Assembly: GCA_965276635.1 (NCBI GenBank)
Contig: CBDIBC010000005.1
Coordinates: 1,612,001 to 1,676,000, forward strand
Direction: 5' to 3'
Source of the DNA: CBDIBC01 sp965276635
GTDB taxonomy: Bacteria; Actinomycetota; Acidimicrobiia; Acidimicrobiales; Palsa-688
DNA: 64,000 bases
Below the pieces are notes generated by a model that was not told the DNA's origin, made no database searches, and worked only from the letters and a program-made list of their open reading frames with translations. A program made the translations under genes and the position numbers. Below, in pieces: positions 26,402-33,986 of the stretch (position 1 is its first letter; every line of letters starts with the position of its first letter).

Positions 26402-27751
26402 ATGGGCCGGAACAATCAGCAGCGCCGCGCGGACAAGAAGCGCCGCCAGAACCGTCGCCCTTCGGGGCCCCGAGGCCGTCCGTCTGACTCGCCGAGGTGG
26501 GGCCCCTTCGACGACGGAGCCTGGCGGGTCGAGCTGCTGACCATCACGGGCGCCCAGGCTGCGGCTGACGGCGCGCCCGACGAGATGCAAGCCACGGCTG
26601 CTGTTCTGGTCCGCTGTGCCGAGTCGATGGGGAGCGCGGCGGTCGCGACAAGCATTGGAAAAGCCTTTTGCTCGATCCTGGCCTCGATGTGGGAAGGCGG
26701 GTGGCAGCCGGCCGAGATCGCTCGGCAGGTCCGGCGGCGCCGCAGCGCTCGCCACGGGGAGGTCGTGGCTGCCGCCATGGGCGCCCAGGGCAGCTGGGTG
26801 AAGGCCGCTGGTGCCCCCATGCCCGAAGCGTGGGCGGTGCAGCTCGCCGATCACGGGGTGGCCGCAGTGGCGTCGTCGTCCCCAGATTGGTTGGGGACTT
26901 GGGCTGAGCACGACCGAGTGCCGTTCGACGCGGCCGTAGCGGCCGCATTGGAGACGCTCGGCGTGCTCCTGCCGTTGCCGGCGATCGAGGCGCTCCTTCC
27001 ACGCCCTACCGAATGGGCCGGCCTCGGACCGGTACTCGGCCGCCTGGCGGCCGATGACCCGATCCTGGCCAAGATCCGAGCGTTGCTGGCCAAGGCCGAG
27101 TCCACCGGCTTCGAGGCGGAGTCAGAAGCCCTGACCGCCAAGGCGCAAGAACTGATGTCTCGTCACGCCATCGACGATGCCTTGACCCGAGCCGAGCGGT
27201 GCGCCGAGGAGCGCCCAGCCGTGCGCCGGCTGGCCGTGGACGATCCCTACGCCGCGGCCAGGTCCCGTCTGTTGCAAGTCGTCGCCGACGCAAGCAGCGT
27301 CCGGTGCGTCTGGTACGAGGACCTGGCCATGATGGCGTTGATCGGCTTCGACGCCGACCTCGACGCCGTGGAGCTGCTCTTCACGTCATTGCTGGTCCAG
27401 GGCAGTCGGGCCATGTTGGCCAAGGGCAGCATCACCGACGGACGTGGCCGGTCACGGACCCGATCGTTCCGGCAGTCGTTCCTGATCGCCTATGCCGGTC
27501 GGATCGGCGAACGCCTGGCCCTCGCCGCGCTGCAGGCTCGCCGGGAGGCGGAGAAGGAGCTGGCCACCTCCTTGCTACCGGTGCTGGCTGGACGGGACCA
27601 GGAGGTCGACGATGCGGTGACCACGGCATTTCCCCACCTGAAAGCCATGGCCGGGCCGGCCGTGACGAACGAGGCCGGATGGCGTGCGGGGCGCACCGCG
27701 GCCGAGCTGGCCACCCTGGGCCCCGAGCAGGAGATGATGACCGCGGGGTAA
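26402..27751 (+). CDS. DUF2786 domain protein
   Basis: A 449-aa protein with a very basic N-terminus (GRNNQQRRADKKRRQNRRP). The DUF2786 motif is at about 219-258 (ILAKIRALLAKAESTGFEAE, EALTAKAQELMSRHAID). A helical C-terminal part follows (YAAARSRLLQVVADASSVRC, FRQSFLIAYAGRIGERLAL). Often annotated near mobile DNA; function unknown. An aaggga sequence precedes the ATG. Convergent with the VapC gene. Confidence 0.8.
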   Translation: MGRNNQQRRADKKRRQNRRPSGPRGRPSDSPRWGPFDDGAWRVELLTITGAQAAADGAPDEMQATAAVLVRCAESMGSAAVATSIGKAFCSILASMWEGGWQPAEIARQVRRRRSARHGEVVAAAMGAQGSWVKAAGAPMPEAWAVQLADHGVAAVASSSPDWLGTWAEHDRVPFDAAVAAALETLGVLLPLPAIEALLPRPTEWAGLGPVLGRLAADDPILAKIRALLAKAESTGFEAESEALTAKAQELMSRHAIDDALTRAERCAEERPAVRRLAVDDPYAAARSRLLQVVADASSVRCVWYEDLAMMALIGFDADLDAVELLFTSLLVQGSRAMLAKGSITDGRGRSRTRSFRQSFLIAYAGRIGERLALAALQARREAEKELATSLLPVLAGRDQEVDDAVTTAFPHLKAMAGPAVTNEAGWRAGRTAAELATLGPEQEMMTAG

Positions 27752-27805
27752 GGGCTCTGGGAGGATGGCGGGGTTGGGGGACGACCTTGGACTGCCCGAG
27801 CGCGA

Positions 27806-28216
27806 TCACCCGGCGACGACGGCCCGTGCGCCCACGGTCTCGTAGGTGGCCTTCGCCCGCAGGTCCCTCGTGGCCAGCGTGGCGCCGTGTTCGGCGGCGG
27901 TGAGGCCCACGAGGGCGTCGTAGACGGCACCCCCCGCAATCCCCAGCCGGCCCAGCACGTCCGGGAGCATCGCGGATGTATCGGACGCAAGGATCAGCGG
28001 TGGCGCGAACCGCGCTCTGAGCAGCTGGGCAGCCTCGGCAGGGGCCAACCGAACGTCACCCGGGAGGCGCGTGAGCACCGAGTACGTCTCTGCGAGAGCA
28101 TGACCGCTGAGCGCTACGTCCCGGCCGTCCCACCATCTGACCACGGCCGGATGCGCCTGATGGGTCTGCACCAGGAGGGGCACGGCAACGCTCGTGTCGA
28201 GGGCGATCGTGCTCAA
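27806..28216 (-). CDS. vapC: PIN-domain RNase toxin (VapC type)
   Basis: A 136-aa PIN protein with the four acidic residues: Asp in STIALDTSVAVPLL, Glu in GHALAETYSVLTRLPG, Asp in AVYDALVGLTAAEHGA, and Asp in LATRDLRAKATY. Such toxins cleave tRNA or rRNA. The ATG overlaps the antitoxin stop by 4 bp, a standard vapBC operon. The gene is the left end of a same-strand run of small genes that begins at tRNA-Ser(GGA). Confidence 0.88.
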   Translation of the reverse strand: MSTIALDTSVAVPLLVQTHQAHPAVVRWWDGRDVALSGHALAETYSVLTRLPGDVRLAPAEAAQLLRARFAPPLILASDTSAMLPDVLGRLGIAGGAVYDALVGLTAAEHGATLATRDLRAKATYETVGARAVVAG

Positions 28217-28449
28217 CGACGACTGCTGTCGATCAGTCCGAACACGACGTCGTCGTCAATCGTCGTGTCCCCGGTCGCCACCAACACTCCCGCTTCGTCG
28301 ACCAGTCGAGCGGTGCGCCCGGTCGGGACCAGCTGCAGCCCGGACCCGTATCGGGAGATGTCCACCGTGGAGCCTGCTCGGAGGCCGAGCGCGTCGCGAA
28401 GCGCCTTGGGAACGACGATCCGGCCGACCGAGTCGATGGTGGTTTCCAT
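28213..28449 (-). CDS. vapB: AbrB/MazE-fold antitoxin (VapB type)
   Basis: A 78-aa protein starting METTIDSVGRIVVPKALRDALG, the swapped-hairpin AbrB DNA-binding motif, then a C-terminal toxin-binding tail with GDTTIDDDVVFGLID. I use ATG 28449 rather than GTG 28470 because the AbrB motif begins there. A perfect TTGGTA/TACCAA inverted repeat lies at 28449-28466, over the start, a likely operator for autoregulation. Confidence 0.85.
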   Translation of the reverse strand: METTIDSVGRIVVPKALRDALGLRAGSTVDISRYGSGLQLVPTGRTARLVDEAGVLVATGDTTIDDDVVFGLIDSSRR

Positions 28450-28466
28450 TGGTATCACCGTACCAA
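28449..28466 (-). promoter_or_regulatory. Inverted repeat overlapping the vapB start, candidate operator
   Basis: ttggta-tcaccg-taccaa has two perfect 6-bp arms with a 6-bp centre, directly at the vapB initiation region. AbrB-type antitoxins bind such palindromes, so it may be the autoregulatory site. Also gives the vapBC pair its own control separate from upstream genes. Confidence 0.45.
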
Positions 28467-29132
28467 CCAATTCCCAGAGGATGGGAGATCAGGCCAGCTC
28501 GTATGTCGGAGAGGGCGGCACAACGTTCGGACCCGGGGAGTGTGGAGAACAGTCGAGCAGTTGCTCAGGTCAGCCGGCGAGTAGGAGCAACGCCGAGGCG
28601 AGGCCCGCAGCGGGGCGTCCGAGGCACCCGATCGCGACACCTTGGCCAAGAGAAGCCGGACCGATGATGCAGCCGGCGACGCCCGGCGAGCCAGGTTCGC
28701 CACTCTGGCAAGAGCGACGACAGCAACTTCCTGCTGACCCGCGCAGAGGGCAGCTTCGGCCCAGGCGAGGTGGGCGCCGGCGTCGGCCCACTCGTGGTCG
28801 CCGATGTCCTGAGCGACTCGTATGGCCCGCTCGATGTAGGAGAGCGCAAGGTCGTGAAGCCCGAGTCGCTTCAGCATGCCCGCCAAGTTCCACGGGTACG
28901 CCGGCTCAGTCGGGTCGAGCCTGAGGGCCCGGCTGTAGCGGGCCAAGACCCGCTCCAAGCGATCGTCGGCGAGGAAGCGGTCGACAGTCTTGCGCTGCGA
29001 CCATCCTCTTTCGGGAAGCCGCTTTCGTATGAGGGCGTCAGCTTCGTTGACGAAGGCCAGGGCCTGGGGGGTTGCTCCTGCGTCAGTCTCGGCGCCGAGC
29101 TCGGGGCCCACCCGCTTGTCGATACTGCTCAC
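28455..29132 (-). CDS. TPR-like helical protein with a truncated or replaced C-terminus
   Basis: Reads from 29132: SSIDKRVGPELGAETDAG, then TPR-like helix pairs (FLADDRLERVLARYSRALRL, YPWNLAGMLKRLGLHDLALS, WADAGAHLAWAEAALCAGQQ). The last 60 or so residues (SRSGASDAPLRAS...CSTVLHTPRVRTLCRPLRH) are Ser/Arg-rich and unlike a domain. They run through the tRNA-like repeat at 28507-28536. So the original gene was probably cut there, and the present tail is read-through of junction DNA. Function unknown. Confidence 0.6.
   Translation of the reverse strand: MSSIDKRVGPELGAETDAGATPQALAFVNEADALIRKRLPERGWSQRKTVDRFLADDRLERVLARYSRALRLDPTEPAYPWNLAGMLKRLGLHDLALSYIERAIRVAQDIGDHEWADAGAHLAWAEAALCAGQQEVAVVALARVANLARRASPAASSVRLLLAKVSRSGASDAPLRASPRRCSYSPADLSNCSTVLHTPRVRTLCRPLRHTSWPDLPSSGNWLVR
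28507..28536 (-). repeat. Partial tRNA-Ser 3'-end-like repeat, copy 3 (att-like)
   Basis: cggagagggcggcacaacg and the bases after it match 29698-29727 at about 25 of 28 positions, and the cggagaggg core matches the 3' acceptor of tRNA-Ser(GGA) at 30309. Same orientation in all copies. It marks the left edge of the CcbP-like/TPR segment and lies within the TPR reading frame. Confidence 0.6.
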
Positions 29133-29248
29133 GCCGATCCTCCGTCAGGCTGTCGAACCACGCTCGCCACCGGACAGCCCGGGCTGGGTTGTGTTCGCCA
29201 GTTGCGGGGCTTCGGCGGCATGAGCGGCTGCGAGCGGAGCGTCTGTGC

Positions 29249-29569
29249 TCAGACGTTGGCGGCCCACCGCTCGAAGCAGGCGATGGTGAGCCTCAGCTCC
29301 GCCGGGGCTCCGTGGGCAATCGTGACATCGAGGAGGTCGATCTGGTGGGTCGAGCCGTCCAGCGTGACGGTGGCGCGAAGGCACAGACCATGGCCGACAG
29401 CCTCGACACCGACGAGCATTGCTGGCCGCCCGAGGACCTCGCAGGGAACTGGCTCCTCGAGCATCTCGTCGAGCACACATTCGAAGGACCCGAGTTGCTC
29501 GTGGTCCCCGTAGGCGTCGACGAGCACCTCCTCCGTCTGCCTGTCGATGTCGGCCTTGCTCCACGCCAT
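29249..29569 (-). CDS. Small acidic protein, possibly CcbP-like (calcium binding)
   Basis: 106 aa from ATG 29569: KADIDRQTEEVLVDAYGDHE, QLGSFECVLDEMLEEPVPCE, VLGRPAMLVGVEAVG, LRATVTLDGSTHQIDLLDV. The layout (a helix with DAYGDxEQ, an acidic loop, an SH3-like barrel, then a C-terminal helix ending in aromatic residues) recalls the CcbP-type calcium-binding family. This is recognition from memory, not a search. Longer upstream starts exist in frame but read through the tRNA-like repeat. It lies between two repeat copies and is on the same strand as the neighbouring genes. Confidence 0.5.
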   Translation of the reverse strand: MAWSKADIDRQTEEVLVDAYGDHEQLGSFECVLDEMLEEPVPCEVLGRPAMLVGVEAVGHGLCLRATVTLDGSTHQIDLLDVTIAHGAPAELRLTIACFERWAANV

Positions 29570-29687
29570 TGACCAATCATGTCCCCTGCGAACATCACTC
29601 GGGCGGACGCTCCCGGGCTTCTCGACTAGGGTCGGGCTGCTTCGAGCGGCAATCAGGGGTCGGCACGCTCGTTCTCCGAGGCCGACT

Positions 29688-29727
29688 CCTGGCACAGCGG
29701 AGAGGGCGGGACAACCTTCGAACCCCG
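29688..29727 (-). repeat. Partial tRNA-Ser(GGA) 3'-end repeat, copy 2 (att-like)
   Basis: 29688-29711 matches 30299-30322 at 23 of 24 positions. The match covers the tRNA acceptor 3' strand (cggagaggg) plus about 10 bases of downstream flank (cctggcacag). The T-arm part has diverged (accttcgaacccc here, tttgaaccc in the tRNA). Direct orientation, 611 bp from the tRNA copy. This is the shape of an attachment site left after integration of a segment at the tRNA 3' end. Confidence 0.75.
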
Positions 29728-29798
29728 ACGGGTGGGCTCCGGTCGAGAAACGCCTGAGCCAACGACGATCCGGCCAGAAGGGCGACCAGCGCTGAAGC

Positions 29799-30044
29799 TT
29801 ATGCTCGCCGCACTCGAAGAATGGCGGCATACTGCTCGTGCTGACTACAGAAGTAGGTCCCGGCGAACCCACTGGCGAGAACGTCTTCGTAGAGCTCGGC
29901 GCTGCCGACGGACCTCGGGATGCTGCGCGGCGGTCCGGTCTCGACCCAAGCGAAGAGGTCACTCCCGATGGCCTCCCTCTCCTTCTCAGTCAAGCGGGCG
30001 AAGTCTGGCTGTGTCGTGTCCGTGACGAAGGCCCGCCAGGTCAA
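29799..30044 (-). CDS. RelE/ParE-like small protein, putative toxin
   Basis: 81 aa: TWRAFVTDTTQPDFARLTEK, EREAIGSDLFAWVETGPPRS, GSAELYEDVLASGFAGTYF, EQYAAILRVRRA. The order helix-rich start, then strands with a final hydrophobic strand ending in basic residues (ILRVRR) fits the RelE/ParE fold. The start overlaps the upstream small gene by 4 bp (ATGA). Both sit between two tRNA-like repeats. Fold assignment is inference. Confidence 0.55.
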   Translation of the reverse strand: MTWRAFVTDTTQPDFARLTEKEREAIGSDLFAWVETGPPRSIPRSVGSAELYEDVLASGFAGTYFCSQHEQYAAILRVRRA

Positions 30045-30214
30045 GCGGGACGGTCAAGCTGGTTTCGAAGGTCATTCCGTGTCAGCGCCGGGATGAGGCC
30101 TTCGGCGATCTGTCGACGGGCACGGGCAACAGCCTCGACGACCGCGTCGTCTCCGACCTCGGCTCGCCACTCGTCGAGCAGCGGAGTACCAGCTTCGGCG
30201 CAGTTCTGGTCCAT
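30041..30214 (-). CDS. Small helical protein, putative antitoxin partner
   Basis: 57 aa from ATG 30214: MDQNCAEAGTPLLDEWRAEV, GDDAVVEAVARARRQIAEGL, ending NDLRNQLDRPA. Mostly helical, with an Ala/Arg helix; no family recognised. The 4-bp overlap with the RelE-like gene, tiny size and location at a tRNA suggest an antitoxin encoded ahead of its toxin. The frame runs upstream into the tRNA gene, so 30214 is the only sensible ATG. Confidence 0.5.
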   Translation of the reverse strand: MDQNCAEAGTPLLDEWRAEVGDDAVVEAVARARRQIAEGLIPALTRNDLRNQLDRPA

Positions 30215-30308
30215 GTGCGCCAAGCTACTCGTGACCTGCAACCGGATCTTTCGGACACCGACTCGCCGGGCGGCCCCGACCAGACGATCGGAGCCACCCC
30301 TGGCACAG

Positions 30309-30393
30309 CGGAGAGGGTGGGATTTGAACCCACGGTGGGTTTCCCCACACACGATTTCCAATCGTGCCGATTCGGCCGCTCTCGCACCCCTCC
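30309..30393 (-). tRNA. tRNA-Ser (anticodon GGA)
   Basis: 85-nt class II tRNA on the minus strand: acceptor GGAGGGG with CCTCTCC (one G-U pair), anticodon stem CACGA/TCGTG with loop TTGGAAA, variable arm, and T arm GTGGGTTCAAATCCCAC. CCA is not encoded. Its 3' end and flank (30299-30322) are the template for the direct repeats at 29688 and 28507. Confidence 0.93.
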
Positions 30394-30440
30394 GAGTACG
30401 CAGCGCACTCTACGCTAACCTCGGAGGAGTGATCTGGCGG

Positions 30441-30556
30441 CCGGCGCGGCGGTTGGGTCCTGCGCAACGATGCACCGTGAACCGGGTCAGGGCCTGACGG
30501 CAGCAGCTCTCAGCGGATCGCAGCGTGTGCCGCAGATCGCCTGACCGCCGCGCCGG
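30441..30556 (+). ncRNA. ffs: Signal recognition particle RNA, small bacterial type
   Basis: The ends ccggcgcggcggt (from 30441) and accgccgcgccgg (to 30556) pair perfectly, closing a long hairpin. The loop side holds the SRP domain IV signature gtgaaccgggtcagggcctg then acggcagcagc, close to the GGUCAGG...GGAAGGAAGCAGC consensus. It binds Ffh for cotranslational targeting. It lies directly upstream of dnaX, as in many Gram-positive genomes. Confidence 0.88.
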
Positions 30557-30620
30557 GCGCCAGCGCAATATCCGAGGGCAGTCGCCGGGCCTGTTCGCGT
30601 GGACGCAGGCCTGTCCTAAT

Positions 30621-32804
30621 GTGGCCGTCGTGGCCGACGCGCTCCTTCCTTCCGACGCTGGCGAGGAGCAGCGCTACCAGTCGCTCTACCGTCGCTACCG
30701 CCCGCAGCGCTTCGCCGAGGTGCGAGGCCAGGATCATGTCACCGGCGCACTGCGGAACTCGGTCCGCCAGGCACGGGTGGCACACGCCTACCTCTTCAGC
30801 GGGCCGCGGGGCACGGGCAAGACGTCCACTGCCCGCATCCTGGCCATGGCCCTGAACTGCGAGCAGCCGATCGACGGCGAGCCGGACGGCACGTGTCACT
30901 CCTGTGTGGAGATCCGTCGGGGTGCGTCGCTCGACGTCCACGAGCTCGACGCCGCGTCGAACCGGAAGCTGGACGAGATGCGCGATCTGCTGTCGCGCGT
31001 GGCCCTCGGCACTCGAGGTCGGTGGAAGGTCTACATCATCGACGAGGTCCACCAGCTGACGGGGGACGCAGCATCCGCCCTCCTCAAGACGCTGGAGGAA
31101 CCCCCAGGCCACGTGGTCTTCGTGCTGGCCACCACCGACCCGCAGAAGGTGCTGCCGACCATTCGCAGCCGGACCCAGCACTTCGAGTTCCGCTTGCTGT
31201 CGTCGGGCGTTCTCGGCGAGCTCCTGAAGGACGTGAACATCCAGGCGTCACTGGGCATCCCGCCCGAGGCCATCGACCTGGTCGTCCGGCGCGGCCATGG
31301 TTCGGCGCGCGACGCCCTGTCGGTGCTCGACCAGGTGGCGGCCGCCGGCGGGGTCGACGACGACGTGCCAGTGGTTGCCGACATCGTCGACGCGGTCGCC
31401 GACCGGGACCCCCAGCGGGTCCTGGTCGCAGTGGCGGAGGCCATGTCCGCTGGTCGTGACCCGCGTCGGCTGACCGCGGACCTGCTCGACCATCTGCGGA
31501 ACGGGTTCCTGGCCAGCCAGGCCCGAGGTCTCCTCCTCCTGCCCGACGATGCCGCGGCCGTGGTAGAGGACCAGGCCCGGCGACTGGGGTTGGCCCGCCT
31601 GGTGCGGGCGATGGAGGCGGTGGGCACGGCATCGACCGAGATGCGCGACTCGGTGGATCCCCGGGTGACGCTGGAGGTGGCGCTCGTCCGTCTGGCGTCG
31701 TCCCTCGTTGACACCGACCCGGGCGCGCTTCTCGAGCGCATCGAACGCCTGGAGGCGCGCCTGGCCGGCGCGTCCGCGGGTGGGCCATCTCCGGCGCTGT
31801 CCGCTCTCGCGGGAGCGTCCGCTACCTCCCCGGCCGGGGCGTCGCCGGCCGACGCGGATCGTCGAGGGCCGGGGGAGCGGTCGGCCGTCGAGGCCACCGC
31901 CCCGGTGACACCCTCGGTCGGTCCGGGCCGCCGGCCCACTCGCCCGACGTCCGAGGCGGCTCCGGAGGGGGGCGGGACGGTACCGCCGCCACCACCGTTG
32001 CCGTCCCGGGGGACCATCGGCTCGCAGCGCCGAGCCCGCCAGCCGGCCACGGACCGCCCCGGCTCACCGGCCACCGATCGCCCCGGCTCACCGCCACCGC
32101 CCGGCCCACCGGCCCCGGATGGCCCCGGCTCACCGGCCCCGGACCGCCCCGGCCCACCGCCCGGCTCACCGGCCACCGATCGCCCCGGCTCACCGCCACC
32201 GCCCGGCCCACCGGCCCCGGATGGCCCCGGCTCACCGGCCCCGGACCGCCCCGGCCCACCGCCCGGCTCACCGCCACCGCCCGGCCTCGGCGCACCGGCC
32301 GCCCCGGCAGTTGCGCCCGCAACGGAGGAGCGATCCGCTGGCCCGGAGCCACCTGGCGCGACCGCCCCCGCTCGAACGGCGTCGCCTGGCTCACTCCCGT
32401 CGCGCGACGACCTGACCAAGGCGTGGGGTGATGCCGTGCTCGCCGGGCTCCGGCCCGGGGTGAAGGCTTACCTGGCGCCGGGCCGGTTCGTGGCCGTGGA
32501 TGCCGTCGCCGCCGTGTTCGCCCTGCCGGACCAGGGCCTCATCGCCAGGGCCCAGCCGGTGCGCGGCGAGGCGGAGGCGGCCCTGGCCGCCCACTTCGGC
32601 CGGCCCGTACCGCTGCGCCTCGTCCTCGACGACGGCGCCAGCCCGGCGCGCCGCGATGCGCCCGCGCCGGAGCCCGACGACCCGTCCGCGTTCGACCCGT
32701 CGGCGTTCGACCTGGATCAGCTGGAAGATGCCGGCGCAGGGCTATCCTCACCGGAGCAGCGCCTGCTGGAAGCCTTCCCCGGCGCCGAGGAGGTAGTGCC
32801 GTGA
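30621..32804 (+). CDS. dnaX: DNA polymerase III subunits gamma and tau
   Basis: Clamp loader ATPase. YQSLYRRYRPQRFAEVRGQD opens the AAA+ domain. Walker A is FSGPRGTGKTSTARILA, the zinc site is NCEQP...CHSC, Walker B region YIIDEVHQLTGDAASALLKT, sensor 1 VLATTDPQKVLPTIRSR. A Pro-rich linker (about 410-585) includes a 102-bp duplicated segment at 32100-32303. A C-terminal tau-like domain follows (DDLTKAWGDAVLAGLRPGVK). About 727 aa. GTG 30621 and GTG 30630 are both possible starts. No A-rich slippery site for a short gamma form is visible. The stop overlaps the ybaB GTG. Confidence 0.93.
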   Translation: MAVVADALLPSDAGEEQRYQSLYRRYRPQRFAEVRGQDHVTGALRNSVRQARVAHAYLFSGPRGTGKTSTARILAMALNCEQPIDGEPDGTCHSCVEIRRGASLDVHELDAASNRKLDEMRDLLSRVALGTRGRWKVYIIDEVHQLTGDAASALLKTLEEPPGHVVFVLATTDPQKVLPTIRSRTQHFEFRLLSSGVLGELLKDVNIQASLGIPPEAIDLVVRRGHGSARDALSVLDQVAAAGGVDDDVPVVADIVDAVADRDPQRVLVAVAEAMSAGRDPRRLTADLLDHLRNGFLASQARGLLLLPDDAAAVVEDQARRLGLARLVRAMEAVGTASTEMRDSVDPRVTLEVALVRLASSLVDTDPGALLERIERLEARLAGASAGGPSPALSALAGASATSPAGASPADADRRGPGERSAVEATAPVTPSVGPGRRPTRPTSEAAPEGGGTVPPPPPLPSRGTIGSQRRARQPATDRPGSPATDRPGSPPPPGPPAPDGPGSPAPDRPGPPPGSPATDRPGSPPPPGPPAPDGPGSPAPDRPGPPPGSPPPPGLGAPAAPAVAPATEERSAGPEPPGATAPARTASPGSLPSRDDLTKAWGDAVLAGLRPGVKAYLAPGRFVAVDAVAAVFALPDQGLIARAQPVRGEAEAALAAHFGRPVPLRLVLDDGASPARRDAPAPEPDDPSAFDPSAFDLDQLEDAGAGLSSPEQRLLEAFPGAEEVVP
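32100..32303 (+). repeat. 102-bp tandem duplication in the dnaX linker
   Basis: The segment beginning cccggcccaccggccccgga at about 32100 recurs at about 32202, giving 34-residue units of the form GPPAPDGPGSPAPDRPGPPP. Shorter atcgccccggctcaccggcc-like units precede it. Frame is kept. The linker between clamp loader domains tolerates length change. Confidence 0.85.
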
Positions 32805-33139
32805 CGACCGAAGGAGAAGGCCCCGACCTGGGGGCGCTGATGGCTCAGGTCGGCCAGATGCAGCAGGGGATCCAGGCGGCGCAGGCCCACGCCGCCGCAC
32901 AGGTCGTCGAGGGGAGTGCGGGTGGTGGCGCCGTGAAGGTGCGGGTCACCGGCGGAATGGCATTCGAGCAGGTGATCATCGACCCCTCGGTGGTCGACCC
33001 GGCGGAGGTCGACCTCCTGTCCGACCTGGTGTTGGCCGCCGTCCGCGATGCCGTGGACCGGGCCAACCAGGCCCAGGCCGAGGCCCTCGGAGGCCTGGGC
33101 ATTGGCGGGGGCCTCGAAGGGCTCCTCGGCGGCGCGTGA
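32801..33139 (+). CDS. ybaB: YbaB/EbfC family nucleoid-associated protein
   Basis: 112 aa. MAQVGQMQQGIQAAQAHAAA forms the N-terminal helix, VEGSAGGGAVKVRVTGGMAF the central strands, and VDLLSDLVLAAVRDAVDRAN the second helix, a typical YbaB dimer. Translated from a GTG overlapping the dnaX stop by 4 bp. Binds DNA non-specifically; always between dnaX and recR. Confidence 0.92.
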   Translation: MTTEGEGPDLGALMAQVGQMQQGIQAAQAHAAAQVVEGSAGGGAVKVRVTGGMAFEQVIIDPSVVDPAEVDLLSDLVLAAVRDAVDRANQAQAEALGGLGIGGGLEGLLGGA

Positions 33140-33187
33140 GGACGGAGGGCGCGCCGACGAGCGGTCTGGCCCGGGCGGAGGCATAGC

Positions 33188-33802
33188 GTGTATGCCGCCG
33201 CCGTTCAGGAGCTGATCGACGAGCTGGGCCGCCTGCCCGGCGTCGGCCCCAAGTCCGCCCAACGGATCGCCTTCCACCTCCTCAAGCTGTCCCCCGAGGA
33301 CGCCCTCCGCCTGGCCCGGGCCATCACCCTCGTGAAGGAGCGCGTCTCGTGGTGCCACGTCTGCTTCAACGTGGCCGAGGGCGACCGGGGTGCCATCGCT
33401 ACCTGCGGCATCTGTGCCGACGACCGCCGCGACCGCGCCGTCATCTGCGTCGTCGAGGAGCCCCGTGACATCGTCGCGGTCGAGAAGACGCGCGAGTACA
33501 ACGGTCGCTACCACGTCCTGCAGGGGGCCATCAGCCCCATCGACGGTATTGGACCGGAGCAGCTGCGGGTCCGTGAGCTGCTCGCCCGCATCGACGCCGA
33601 AGGGGTGACGGAGATCATCCTCTGCACCAATCCGAACATCGAAGGCGATGCCACTGCCCTCTACCTGGCCTCGCTCTTGAAGCCGCTGCCCGTCCGGGTG
33701 ACTCGCATCGCCAGCGGGCTGCCCGTGGGCGGTGACCTGGAGTACGCCGACGAGCTCACGCTCGGCCGCGCCCTCGAGGGTCGTCGAGAGGTCGATGCCT
33801 GA
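33188..33802 (+). CDS. recR: Recombination mediator RecR
   Basis: 204 aa, standard size. N-terminal HhH motif LIDELGRLPGVGPKSAQRIA, C4 zinc finger CHVC...CGIC, Toprim domain ICVVEEPRDIVAVEKTREYN and EIILCTNPNIEGDATALYLA, C-terminal VTRIASGLPVGGDLEYADEL. Works with RecO in RecF-pathway repair. GTG start at 33188 with ggagg 8 bp upstream. Last gene of the dnaX-ybaB-recR block. Confidence 0.94.
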   Translation: MYAAAVQELIDELGRLPGVGPKSAQRIAFHLLKLSPEDALRLARAITLVKERVSWCHVCFNVAEGDRGAIATCGICADDRRDRAVICVVEEPRDIVAVEKTREYNGRYHVLQGAISPIDGIGPEQLRVRELLARIDAEGVTEIILCTNPNIEGDATALYLASLLKPLPVRVTRIASGLPVGGDLEYADELTLGRALEGRREVDA

Positions 33803-33832
33803 CCTCTCGGTCCGTTGGCGGCTCGGTCAACG

Positions 33833-33883
33833 AACTGGTGGTCGACTCGAGGTCGAATATCCAGGTCCACTCGACCACCAGTT
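33833..33883. promoter_or_regulatory. 13-bp perfect inverted repeat between recR and the lipoprotein gene
   Basis: Arms aactggtggtcga (33833-33845) and tcgaccaccagtt (33871-33883) are perfect complements with a 25-nt centre that includes ctcgag. No U-tract follows, so it may be a protein-binding site or a Rho-independent stop of the GC type. It lies 30 bp after the recR stop and about 100 bp ahead of the lipoprotein gene. A cgcccgccg-rich run follows at 33918-33966. Confidence 0.5.
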
Positions 33884-33986
33884 GCGGGCCCCGGCGTCGC
33901 AGGGCGTCCAAACCGGCGCCCGCCGCCGCCCGCCGCCCGCCGCCCCGCCCGCCCGCCCGCCGCCGGTCGAGGGTACGGTCACCGCT

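Noticed and set aside
28507..29727. Integron-type attC sites at the repeats
   Set aside because: No integron integrase, and the copies lack the paired RYYYAAC...GTTRRRY core boxes and attC folding. The match to the tRNA-Ser 3' end plus flank explains them better.
30621..32804. Programmed frameshift producing a short gamma form of DnaX
   Set aside because: No A/T-rich slippery heptamer such as A-AAA-AAG is present; the gene reads through into the tau region.
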